Assembly (NCBI GenBank): GCA_029067025.1
Contig: JAIEFH010000252.1
Coordinates: forward strand, 1-12,677
Source of the DNA: Oscillospiraceae bacterium
Lineage (GTDB): Bacteria > Bacillota > Clostridia > Oscillospirales > Oscillospiraceae
DNA: 12,677 bases
Direction: 5' to 3'
The translations under genes were made by a program, and so were the position numbers. The notes under the pieces were generated by a model. That model had not been told where the DNA came from, ran no database searches, and worked only from the letters and a program-made list of their open reading frames with translations. Below, one piece after another: positions 1 to 5,601 of the stretch (its first letter is position 1; every line of letters starts with the position of its first letter).

Positions 1-26
1 GCTTTTTGCAGGGCTTCGCTGGTCAT
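1..26 (-). CDS. 5' end of an unidentified minus-strand gene (truncated by window edge)
   Basis: Read on the minus strand, an ATG (complement of 24-26) begins an open frame MTSEALQK that runs off the left edge. The call rests on a perfect AAGGAGG ribosome binding site (complement of 37-43) ten bases upstream of the ATG and on a matching promoter further out (65-93). Only eight complete codons are visible, so no family can be assigned. It is divergent from the cupin gene, and divergent genes often encode the regulator of their neighbour, but nothing visible shows that here. Confidence 0.7.
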
Positions 27-36
27 GGTGTGACAA

Positions 37-43
37 CCTCCTT
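37..43 (-). promoter_or_regulatory. Shine-Dalgarno site of the minus-strand gene
   Basis: The complement reads AAGGAGG, a full match to the anti-SD sequence, ten bases before the ATG at the complement of 24-26. It is the main evidence that a real gene begins at the left edge. Confidence 0.75.
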
Positions 44-64
44 GGCTGCTGCGGTTATAATCAT

Positions 65-93
65 ATCATAACGCTTTTTTGCGCCGATGGCAA
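65..93 (-). promoter_or_regulatory. sigma-A-type promoter, divergent (minus strand)
   Basis: On the minus strand TTGCCA (complement of 88-93) and TATGAT (complement of 65-70) are separated by 17 bases, pointing towards the minus-strand gene that starts at 26. A second, overlapping TATGAT lies at the complement of 60-65, so the exact -10 is uncertain. The region is AT-rich in otherwise GC-rich DNA. Confidence 0.55.
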
Positions 94-182
94 TGCCGGT
101 TTTTCAAAAAAGAACGGTAGGTTGCCGCCTTTCCATCATCATACATACGGAATGGGCATGATAATTAATTCGGAACAAGTAT

Positions 183-211
183 TTTACATTTTGCAGAGAT
201 GCTGGTATAAT
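183..211 (+). promoter_or_regulatory. sigma-A promoter with extended -10 for the cupin/DUF3737 operon
   Basis: TTTACA (183-188) and a perfect TATAAT (206-211) are separated by 17 bases, and a TG at 203-204 gives an extended -10. Transcription would begin near 218, leaving a leader of about 45 bases before the start codon at 264. Just upstream (163-170) lies the self-complementary octamer AATTAATT, which could be part of an operator or simply an AT-rich UP-like element. Confidence 0.75.
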
Positions 212-249
212 AGATTTACAAAGTTGAAGGCGTAAACGGCCAAGGACAG

Positions 250-258
250 AAAGGATGG
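250..258 (+). promoter_or_regulatory. ribosome binding site deciding the cupin gene start
   Basis: AAAGGATGG lies before two in-frame ATG codons at 255 and 264. The AAAGG core (250-254) directly abuts the first ATG but is nine bases from the second, so 264 is preferred. A weaker AAGGA at 242-246 could serve 255. Confidence 0.5.
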
Positions 259-263
259 TCACT

Positions 264-1016
264 ATGGCAGTCAAACAGACAGCGGGCAGAGATGCCCTGG
301 GAGGATTTGCCCCGAAATTTGCCCAGCTCAACGACGACGTGCTTTTTGGCGAAGTGTGGAGCAGGGAGGAACAACTGTCCCTGCGGGATCGCTCCCTGGT
401 CACGGTGACAGCGCTGATGGCTCAGGGGCTGACGGATTCCTCGTTCCAGTACCACCTGATGTCGGCGAAACAAAACGGCATCACAAAGCCGGAGATCGCG
501 GAAATCCTGACCCACGCGGCCTTTTACGCAGGCTGGCCCAAGGCCTGGGCGGCCTTCCGCCTGGCCAAGGACATCTGGACGGAGGACGGGGCCGATGAAA
601 AATCCGCCCACGCCAACGCCATGATCTTTCCCATCGGCCAGCCCAACGACGGGTTTGCCCAGTATTTCACCGGCCAGAGCTACCTCGCGCCCCTCTCCAC
701 CCAGCAGGTGGGCGTTTTTAATGTGACGTTTGAGCCGGGATGCCGCAACAACTGGCACATCCACCACGCGGACAAGGGCGGCGGACAAATTCTGGTCTGC
801 GTCGCCGGGCAGGGCTGGTATCAGGAGTGGGGTAAAGAGCCCCGGGCGCTGCGTCCGGGAGATGTGGTCAACATCCCCGCCGGCGTCAAACACTGGCACG
901 GCGCGGCGGCGGACAGTTGGTTCTCCCACCTGGCCATTGAGGTGCCGGGGGAGAACGGCCGCAGCGAGTGGCTGGAGGCTGTGGATGACGCGCAGTATAG
1001 AAAATTGGACAAATAG
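264..1016 (+). CDS. carboxymuconolactone decarboxylase-like / cupin fusion protein
   Basis: A 250-residue two-domain protein. Residues about 15-105 resemble the carboxymuconolactone decarboxylase/AhpD-like helical domain, with the characteristic run EIAEILTHAAFYAGWPKAW around 78-96 including His84. No CxxC pair is present, so it should not act as an AhpD-type peroxidase. Residues about 145-230 form a cupin barrel: motif 1 gives H165-x-H167 followed by Gln175 where Glu is usual, and motif 2 runs from RPGD (197-200) to His210, together a likely metal site. Such fusions are common in anaerobes and are thought to be small-molecule enzymes; the substrate is unknown. An in-frame ATG at 255 would add three residues, but spacing to AAAGG favours 264. 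It is transcribed from the promoter at 183-211 and is followed after ten bases by the DUF3737 gene. The domain calls are firm; the reaction is not. Confidence 0.9.
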   Translation: MAVKQTAGRDALGGFAPKFAQLNDDVLFGEVWSREEQLSLRDRSLVTVTALMAQGLTDSSFQYHLMSAKQNGITKPEIAEILTHAAFYAGWPKAWAAFRLAKDIWTEDGADEKSAHANAMIFPIGQPNDGFAQYFTGQSYLAPLSTQQVGVFNVTFEPGCRNNWHIHHADKGGGQILVCVAGQGWYQEWGKEPRALRPGDVVNIPAGVKHWHGAAADSWFSHLAIEVPGENGRSEWLEAVDDAQYRKLDK

Positions 1017-1026
1017 AGGTTTTACC

Positions 1027-1884
1027 ATGGAAATCATTGAAAATCAACGTTTTGACCAGGAGCGGGCGCTGTACGGCAGCAGGGATCTGACGGTGCGGGG
1101 CTGCGCGTTTGACGGCCCCGCGGACGGTGAAAGCGCCTTCAAAGAGTGTGAACGCATCGTGGCGGAGGACTGCTTCTTTAACCTGCGCTATCCCCTCTGG
1201 CACGTCCACGGGCTGGCTATCCGCCGCTCGGAGATGACCGAGCTGTGCCGGGCCGCCCTGTGGTATTCGGATCACATCTCCATCACCGACAGCAAGCTCC
1301 ACGGCATCAAGGCCCTGCGGGAGTGCGCTGACATCTCCATCACCGGCACCGACATCCGCTCCCCGGAGTTTGGCTGGTCGTCAAAGAATGTGGAACTGCG
1401 GGACTGCGACGCGGAGAGCGAATACTTTTTCATGCGGGCGGAGAACCTCTCCTTCTCCGACGTCCGTTTCAAGGGGAAGTATTCATTCCAATACATCAAA
1501 AACGCCCGCTTCGACCACTGCACATTTGACACCAAGGACGCGTTCTGGCACTCTGAGAACGTCACCGTCACGGACAGCGTCGTGAAAGGCGAATACCTGG
1601 CCTGGTACTCCCAGGGGCTGACCCTGATCCGCTGCAAGATCATCGGCACGCAGCCGCTGTGCTACTGCAAGGGGCTGACCCTCGTCGACTGCGAAATGGA
1701 GGGCACCGATCTCTCCTTTGAAAAGTCCGAGGTGGAGGCCACCGTCACCACCCCCATCTTCAGCGTGAAAAATCCCCGCTCCGGCACCATCACCGCGCCC
1801 GCCGTAGGCGAGATCATCATGGATGACCCGGAGGCACGTGGCGAGATTGTCACCTGTGAACCAGCCGGCAGCGGCTGTACATAA
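1027..1884 (+). CDS. DUF3737-family right-handed beta-helix protein
   Basis: A 285-residue protein built of repeated coils of roughly 20-22 residues, each with a short beta-strand pattern such as LTVRGC, ISITDS, ISITGT, VELRDC, FDHCTF, VTVTDS, LTLIRC and LTLVDC. This is the pattern of a right-handed parallel beta-helix (pectate-lyase-like fold), and the overall sequence matches DUF3737 as I know it. No signal peptide or membrane segment is seen, so it is probably cytoplasmic. Many exposed aromatic and charged residues (LWHVHG, FGWSSKN, AFWHSEN, LAWYSQG) recur at the same place in each coil, suggesting one conserved face that binds a ligand. No catalytic residues can be named. The start ATG follows AGAGG (1015-1019) by seven bases and lies ten bases after the cupin gene stop, so the two genes are very likely co-transcribed. 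The function is unknown. Confidence 0.88.
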   Translation: MEIIENQRFDQERALYGSRDLTVRGCAFDGPADGESAFKECERIVAEDCFFNLRYPLWHVHGLAIRRSEMTELCRAALWYSDHISITDSKLHGIKALRECADISITGTDIRSPEFGWSSKNVELRDCDAESEYFFMRAENLSFSDVRFKGKYSFQYIKNARFDHCTFDTKDAFWHSENVTVTDSVVKGEYLAWYSQGLTLIRCKIIGTQPLCYCKGLTLVDCEMEGTDLSFEKSEVEATVTTPIFSVKNPRSGTITAPAVGEIIMDDPEARGEIVTCEPAGSGCT

Positions 1885-1928
1885 GAACAAAGGCGGAGGA
1901 TCCGAACCCCGCCGTTCAAAAATAGAGC

Positions 1929-1956
1929 TTGACAAACCAAGCATCCGTACTATAAT
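1929..1956 (+). promoter_or_regulatory. consensus sigma-A promoter of the radical SAM/DUF4130 pair
   Basis: Perfect TTGACA (1929-1934) and perfect TATAAT (1951-1956) are separated by 16 bases. The start site would be near 1963, giving a leader of almost 90 bases before the GTG at 2051. A promoter this strong would need repression, which fits the inverted repeat that encloses the -10 box. Confidence 0.85.
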
Positions 1957-1973
1957 AAGAGTACGGATGTTTG
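1938..1973 (+). repeat. inverted repeat enclosing the -10 box (probable operator)
   Basis: Arms 1938-1950 and 1961-1973 are reverse complements over 13 positions with one G/T mismatch; the inner nine (CATCCGTAC / GTACGGATG) are perfect. The ten-base centre contains TATAAT. A dimeric repressor bound here would block RNA polymerase. The half-site does not match the Gram-positive LexA box. In RNA, part of the repeat could also form a hairpin at the 5' end of the transcript, though the start site falls inside the right arm, so the DNA-operator reading is preferred. Confidence 0.65.
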
Positions 1974-2035
1974 ATTTTTGTGGGCTTGCTCTTTCGCCGC
2001 TGACCGGCGCGGGGGCTGTGTCCGCCACTGGCTGG

Positions 2036-2044
2036 AAAGGGGAG
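2036..2044 (+). promoter_or_regulatory. ribosome binding site deciding a GTG start
   Basis: AAAGGGGAG lies six bases before the GTG at 2051 and fifteen bases before the in-frame ATG at 2060. The spacing selects the GTG as the start of the radical SAM gene. Confidence 0.7.
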
Positions 2045-2050
2045 AATTCT

Positions 2051-3319
2051 GTGGATGTCATGGACAAGCTGACGATCCTGGCCGACGCCGCCAAGTATGA
2101 CGCCGCCTGCACCTCCAGCGGGGTGACCCGGGGCGCCAGGCCGGGAACCATCGGCACCGCCGCCAGTTCCGGCTGCTGCCATACCTTTTCCGCCGACGGG
2201 CGGTGCGTGTCCCTGCTGAAAGTGCTTTACACCAACCACTGCTGTTACGACTGCGCCTACTGCGTCAACCGCCGGTCCAATGACGTGCGCCGCACCGCCT
2301 TCACCCCCCGGGAGCTGGCGGAGCTGACCATCCAGTTTTACCGGCGCAATTATATCGAGGGGCTGTTCCTGTCCTCGGCAGTGCTGAAAAGCCCCGATTA
2401 CACCACGGAGCGGATCATTGAGACCCTGCGCCTGCTGCGCACCGAATACCATTTTAACGGCTATATCCACGCCAAGGCCATTCCCGGGGCGGATCCCGGC
2501 CTCACCTATGAGCTGGGGCTGCTGGCGGACCGGCTGAGCGTCAACATCGAGCTGCCCTCGGAGGGCTCCCTCCGGCTGCTGGCTCCCGACAAGAGCAAAA
2601 CCGCCATTTTCAAGCCCATGGCACAGATCCGGGATGGGGCGGCACAGTCCAAGGCGGAGCTGAAGCTCTACCGCCACGCCCCCCGGTTCGCCCCGGCGGG
2701 GCAGTCCACCCAGATGATCGTAGGGGCCACCCCGGAGAGCGACCGGCACATTTTGTCCCTGACGGAGGGGCTTTACCAGAAATACCACTTGAAGCGGGTA
2801 TTCTACTCCGCCTATATGCCCGTGTCCGACCACAAAAACCTGCCCGCGCCCGTGGGGTTCAAGCCGCCCCTCCTGCGGGAGCACCGGCTCTATCAGGCCG
2901 ACTGGCTGCTGCGGTTCTATGGCTTCACCGCCGGGGAAATTCTGGACGACGACCACCCCAACTTTGACGAGGCCCTGGATCCCAAGAGCGATTGGGCCCT
3001 CCGCCACCCGGAGTTTTTCCCGGTGGAGGTGAACCGGGCAGACTACGAGGCCATCCTGCGGGTGCCCGGCATCGGGGTTCGGGGCGCCCAAAAAATCATT
3101 GCCGCGCGGCGGTACGGCCCGCTCTCCTTTGAGGGGCTGAAGCGGCTGGGCATCGTGATGAAGCGGGCGCAGTATTTCATCACCTGTTCGGGCCGGATGC
3201 TGCCTGGGCTGCGGTTCGGCCCGGACAGCGTCTACCGCCGCCTGACCGGATTGGAGCGGATGGAACTGGGCGGAGAAAGCTGGCAACAGTTGTCCCTGTT
3301 TGGCCAGGAGGTGGGCTGA
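2051..3319 (+). CDS. radical SAM protein, putative DNA modification/repair (TIGR03916-like)
   Basis: A 422-residue protein starting at a GTG chosen by its ribosome binding site. The radical SAM cluster motif CxxxCxxC is C64, C68 and C71, in the run NHCCYDCAYC, and should bind a [4Fe-4S] cluster that cleaves S-adenosylmethionine. The radical SAM barrel covers roughly 50-280. Residues about 325-380 contain a helix-hairpin-helix (VNRADYEAILRVPGIGVRGAQ), a non-sequence-specific DNA-binding element. Additional cysteines occur near the N terminus (C20, C42, C43, C52). The order of parts matches the family named as a putative DNA modification/repair radical SAM protein, whose chemistry is unknown. 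Residues 413-417 are QLSLF, a perfect match to the bacterial sliding-clamp-binding pentapeptide. The next gene begins one base after the stop and encodes the partner family normally found with it. Identity is strong; the DNA role is inferred. Confidence 0.93.
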   Translation: MDVMDKLTILADAAKYDAACTSSGVTRGARPGTIGTAASSGCCHTFSADGRCVSLLKVLYTNHCCYDCAYCVNRRSNDVRRTAFTPRELAELTIQFYRRNYIEGLFLSSAVLKSPDYTTERIIETLRLLRTEYHFNGYIHAKAIPGADPGLTYELGLLADRLSVNIELPSEGSLRLLAPDKSKTAIFKPMAQIRDGAAQSKAELKLYRHAPRFAPAGQSTQMIVGATPESDRHILSLTEGLYQKYHLKRVFYSAYMPVSDHKNLPAPVGFKPPLLREHRLYQADWLLRFYGFTAGEILDDDHPNFDEALDPKSDWALRHPEFFPVEVNRADYEAILRVPGIGVRGAQKIIAARRYGPLSFEGLKRLGIVMKRAQYFITCSGRMLPGLRFGPDSVYRRLTGLERMELGGESWQQLSLFGQEVG

Positions 3320-3320
3320 G

Positions 3321-4118
3321 ATGACGGCCTATCGCTATGACGGCACCTTCGCCGGCTTTTTGACCTGCGCCTGGGACGCTTTGGAGCGCAAAAGGTCGCC
3401 CGTGGAGTTCCTGCTTTTCGGCGATGAGGCCAGCCTCTGGGAGGTGCGGGAGATGGCCACAGACGAGGGGCGCGCCAAACGGCTCTATGCCGCGCTGGCC
3501 CGCCGGGTCTCCCCCGCCTTTCAAAAGCTCATCGCCCGGGGGTTTTTGACCTGCCTGCCCCAGAAGGAACTGGCCCTGCTGGAGCTTATCTGCCGGGGGC
3601 TTCGGGAAGGGGACCGGGTGCGGCAGGATCTGAGCGACCCGGTGGTGGCCAGGGTCAACCTGGCGCTCACAAAAATGTGGACTGAGTGGGATCATTTGAA
3701 GGGGTTTGTCCGCTTTTCCGACCTGGACGGCATTCTGGTCGGGGAGATCGAGCCCAAAAACCGGGTGCTGCCCCTGCTGGCACCCCACTTTGCCGCGCGG
3801 TACTCCGGGGAGCGGCTGACCCTCTATGACCGCACCTACCATGAGATTTTTCTCTCCGACCGGGGGCGGTGGAAGATCCTCCCCGCCGAGGACTTCCGCA
3901 TGGGCCCCGCCGGCACAGAGGAGCGGGCGTTCCGGGCCATGTGGCGGAACTACTTTCAGACTATCGCCATTGAGGGACGGATCAACCCCAAATGCCAGTC
4001 CACCCATATGCCGAAACGCTACCGGCACGTGATGACCGAGTTCCTCACCGACGAGGAGATGGAGACGGGCCTGCCGGGTCAGACTGCCAAGGCGCTGGGA
4101 GAGCGCCCCACAGGCTGA
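3321..4118 (+). CDS. DUF4130 / TIGR03915-like putative DNA metabolism protein
   Basis: A 265-residue protein whose ATG lies nine bases after AGGAGG (3306-3311), itself inside the end of the radical SAM gene, with one base between stop and start. An extension of seven residues upstream is possible but has no better binding site. Conserved runs typical of DUF4130 are visible: HLKGFVRF (125-132), EPKNRVLPLLAPHFAAR (144-160), GRWKIL (182-187), and the C-terminal block MWRNYFQTIAIEGR (207-220) with NPKCQSTHMPKRY (222-234). In other bacteria this domain is sometimes fused to a uracil-DNA glycosylase (TIGR03914), which is the main reason it is thought to act on DNA; no glycosylase domain is present here. 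It almost certainly works with the preceding radical SAM protein. The biochemical role is unknown. Confidence 0.92.
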   Translation: MTAYRYDGTFAGFLTCAWDALERKRSPVEFLLFGDEASLWEVREMATDEGRAKRLYAALARRVSPAFQKLIARGFLTCLPQKELALLELICRGLREGDRVRQDLSDPVVARVNLALTKMWTEWDHLKGFVRFSDLDGILVGEIEPKNRVLPLLAPHFAARYSGERLTLYDRTYHEIFLSDRGRWKILPAEDFRMGPAGTEERAFRAMWRNYFQTIAIEGRINPKCQSTHMPKRYRHVMTEFLTDEEMETGLPGQTAKALGERPTG

Positions 4119-4157
4119 ACCCCGAGCCGCAAGGCATAAAGATCTGCCGGAAACGGA

Positions 4158-4202
4158 ACAAATCCACGGACCATGACAATTTGACATGGCCCGTGGATTT
4201 GT
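4158..4202 (+). terminator. terminator-like hairpin after the DUF4130 gene
   Basis: Two 18-base arms (4158-4175 and 4185-4202) are complementary except for one A/C mismatch, with a nine-base loop. It sits 40 bases after the DUF4130 stop and 20 bases before the next promoter, the expected place for a terminator. It lacks a clean downstream T-tract: only ATTTGTT at the end of the right arm. It may be a weak intrinsic terminator, a transcript-stabilising hairpin or a binding site. Confidence 0.55.
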
Positions 4203-4221
4203 TGGCAATGCGGTTTCCCGC

Positions 4222-4250
4222 TTGACGGACGGGGGGCGGTGAGGTATGCT
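4222..4250 (+). promoter_or_regulatory. sigma-A promoter of the oxidoreductase/MoxR operon
   Basis: TTGACG (4222-4227) and TATGCT (4245-4250) are separated by exactly 17 bases. Transcription would start near 4257, with a leader of about 55 bases. No other promoter of this quality was seen before the end of the window, so it may drive all six downstream genes. Confidence 0.65.
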
Positions 4251-4312
4251 ATATCCATGCGAAAAAACGCGAGGCCCAGCGGGCCCATAGGATGCAAAGG
4301 AGTGGTACGCGT

Positions 4313-5587
4313 ATGTCACAGCCTGTCACATTCGCCATCTGCGGCTGCGGCGCCCGGGGCCTGGAAGCCTATGCCCCCTATCAGGAGGGGCACCCGGACG
4401 AGATGAAAGTTGTCGCCGGCGCGGACATCCGGCCCGAGCGTCTGGCCATGCTGCGGGAGCGGTACGGCGTGCCGCCCGAGCGGTGCTTCGCCTCCGACGC
4501 GGAGCTGCTGGCCCAGCCGCGCCTGGCCGACGTGATGATCGTGGCCACCCAGGATCGGCAGCACGTGGCCAACGCTCTGGCCGCTCTGGACAAAGGTTAC
4601 CACGTGCTGTTGGAAAAACCCATCTCCCCCAGTTTGGAGGAGTGCCGTGCCCTTCAGAAGAAGGCCCACGAGACGGGAAAAGTGGTGGTGGTGTGCCACG
4701 TGCTGCGCTACACCAGGTTCTACTCTGTCCTGGAAGAACTCCTGCGCCAAGGGGAGATCGGTAAGCTGGAGACCATCGACGCCATCGAGCACGTGGCCTA
4801 CTGGCACCAGGCCCACAGCTTTGTCCGGGGCAATTGGCGAAACGGCCTTGAAACCAGCCCCATGATCCTGCAAAAAAGCTGTCACGACATGGACATCCTG
4901 CGCTGGCTGGCGGGGGAGCCCTGCCTGAAGGTGCAGAGTTTTGGCGCGCTGGACTATTTCACGGCGGAAAACGCCCCGGACGGGGCGGCTCCGCGCTGCC
5001 TGGACGGCTGCAAATGCAAGGAGGACTGTCCCTACGACGCGGAAAAAATCTACATCACCGACCCCCGCACCGGCGTACACGGCGGCGGAAAGGGGTGGCC
5101 TTGCGGCGTACTGGTCAGCGACCCCACGGAAGAGAAGCTCCGGGAAGCCCTGCGCACAGGGCCTTACGGGCGCTGTGTGTTCCACTGTGACAACAACGTG
5201 GTGGATCATCAGACCGTGAATCTGGAGTTCGCCAACCACATTCACGCCACCTTTACCATGACCGCCTTCACCCAATCCTGCCACCGCACCATCAAGGTGA
5301 CGGGCACTTTGGGCGAGATTGAGGGGGACATGGCGGAAAATACCCTCCATCTCCGCCGGTTCGGCCGGCCCGAGCGGATCATCGACCTGCGGGAGGAGGG
5401 CGGCCAGTACTCCGGCCACGGCGGCGGAGACTTCGGCCTAATATCCAGCTTCTGCAAGCTCATCGCCGACGGCGGCTCCCAGGGACTCACCGACGTGGAC
5501 GCCTCTGTGGAGAGCCATGTCATGGCTCTGGCCGCCGAAGCCTCCCGTCTGGCGGGCGGCAAAACCATCACACTGGCTGATTTTTAA
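4313..5587 (+). CDS. Gfo/Idh/MocA-family NAD(P)-dependent oxidoreductase with Cys-rich insert
   Basis: A 424-residue protein with an N-terminal Rossmann fold: glycine-rich nucleotide loop GCGARG (11-16), the family signature EKP (101-103) with the presumed catalytic Lys102, and the second active-site run HDMDILRW (191-198). The C-terminal half is the usual beta-sheet substrate domain. Members oxidise or reduce hydroxyl groups of sugars, inositols and related compounds; the substrate here cannot be told. Residues 229-292 hold seven cysteines (229, 233, 235, 239, 264, 288, 292), including C-x3-C-x-C-x3-C, which may bind metal and which I recall from a subset of this family. The start at 4313 follows AAAGGAG (4296-4302) by ten bases; an upstream ATG at 4292 lies before this site and is less likely. 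The SWIM gene starts 14 bases after the stop, with its binding site overlapping the stop codon, so this enzyme shares a transcript with the MoxR cluster. Confidence 0.92.
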   Translation: MSQPVTFAICGCGARGLEAYAPYQEGHPDEMKVVAGADIRPERLAMLRERYGVPPERCFASDAELLAQPRLADVMIVATQDRQHVANALAALDKGYHVLLEKPISPSLEECRALQKKAHETGKVVVVCHVLRYTRFYSVLEELLRQGEIGKLETIDAIEHVAYWHQAHSFVRGNWRNGLETSPMILQKSCHDMDILRWLAGEPCLKVQSFGALDYFTAENAPDGAAPRCLDGCKCKEDCPYDAEKIYITDPRTGVHGGGKGWPCGVLVSDPTEEKLREALRTGPYGRCVFHCDNNVVDHQTVNLEFANHIHATFTMTAFTQSCHRTIKVTGTLGEIEGDMAENTLHLRRFGRPERIIDLREEGGQYSGHGGGDFGLISSFCKLIADGGSQGLTDVDASVESHVMALAAEASRLAGGKTITLADF

Positions 5588-5601
5588 GGAGGTCTTTAGA
5601 C

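Noticed and set aside
730..1026. N-terminal extension of the DUF3737 protein to 730
   Set aside because: The added part lies in another frame of the cupin gene and is Arg/Thr/Ser-rich without domain content; the ATG at 1027 has a spaced AGAGG.
1892..1913. Possible terminator hairpin (GGCGG/CCGCC) after the DUF3737 gene
   Set aside because: Only five base pairs, a loop of twelve, and no T-tract; too weak to call.
1904..1917. LexA-like GAAC...GTTC pair just upstream of the radical SAM promoter
   Set aside because: The half-sites are separated by six bases, whereas the Gram-positive LexA box needs four, so it does not fit the SOS operator.
1823..2050. N-terminal extension of the radical SAM gene to an ATG at 1823
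   Set aside because: It would overlap the end of the DUF3737 gene, span the consensus promoter, and lacks a ribosome binding site; the GTG at 2051 has a good one and gives the expected family length.
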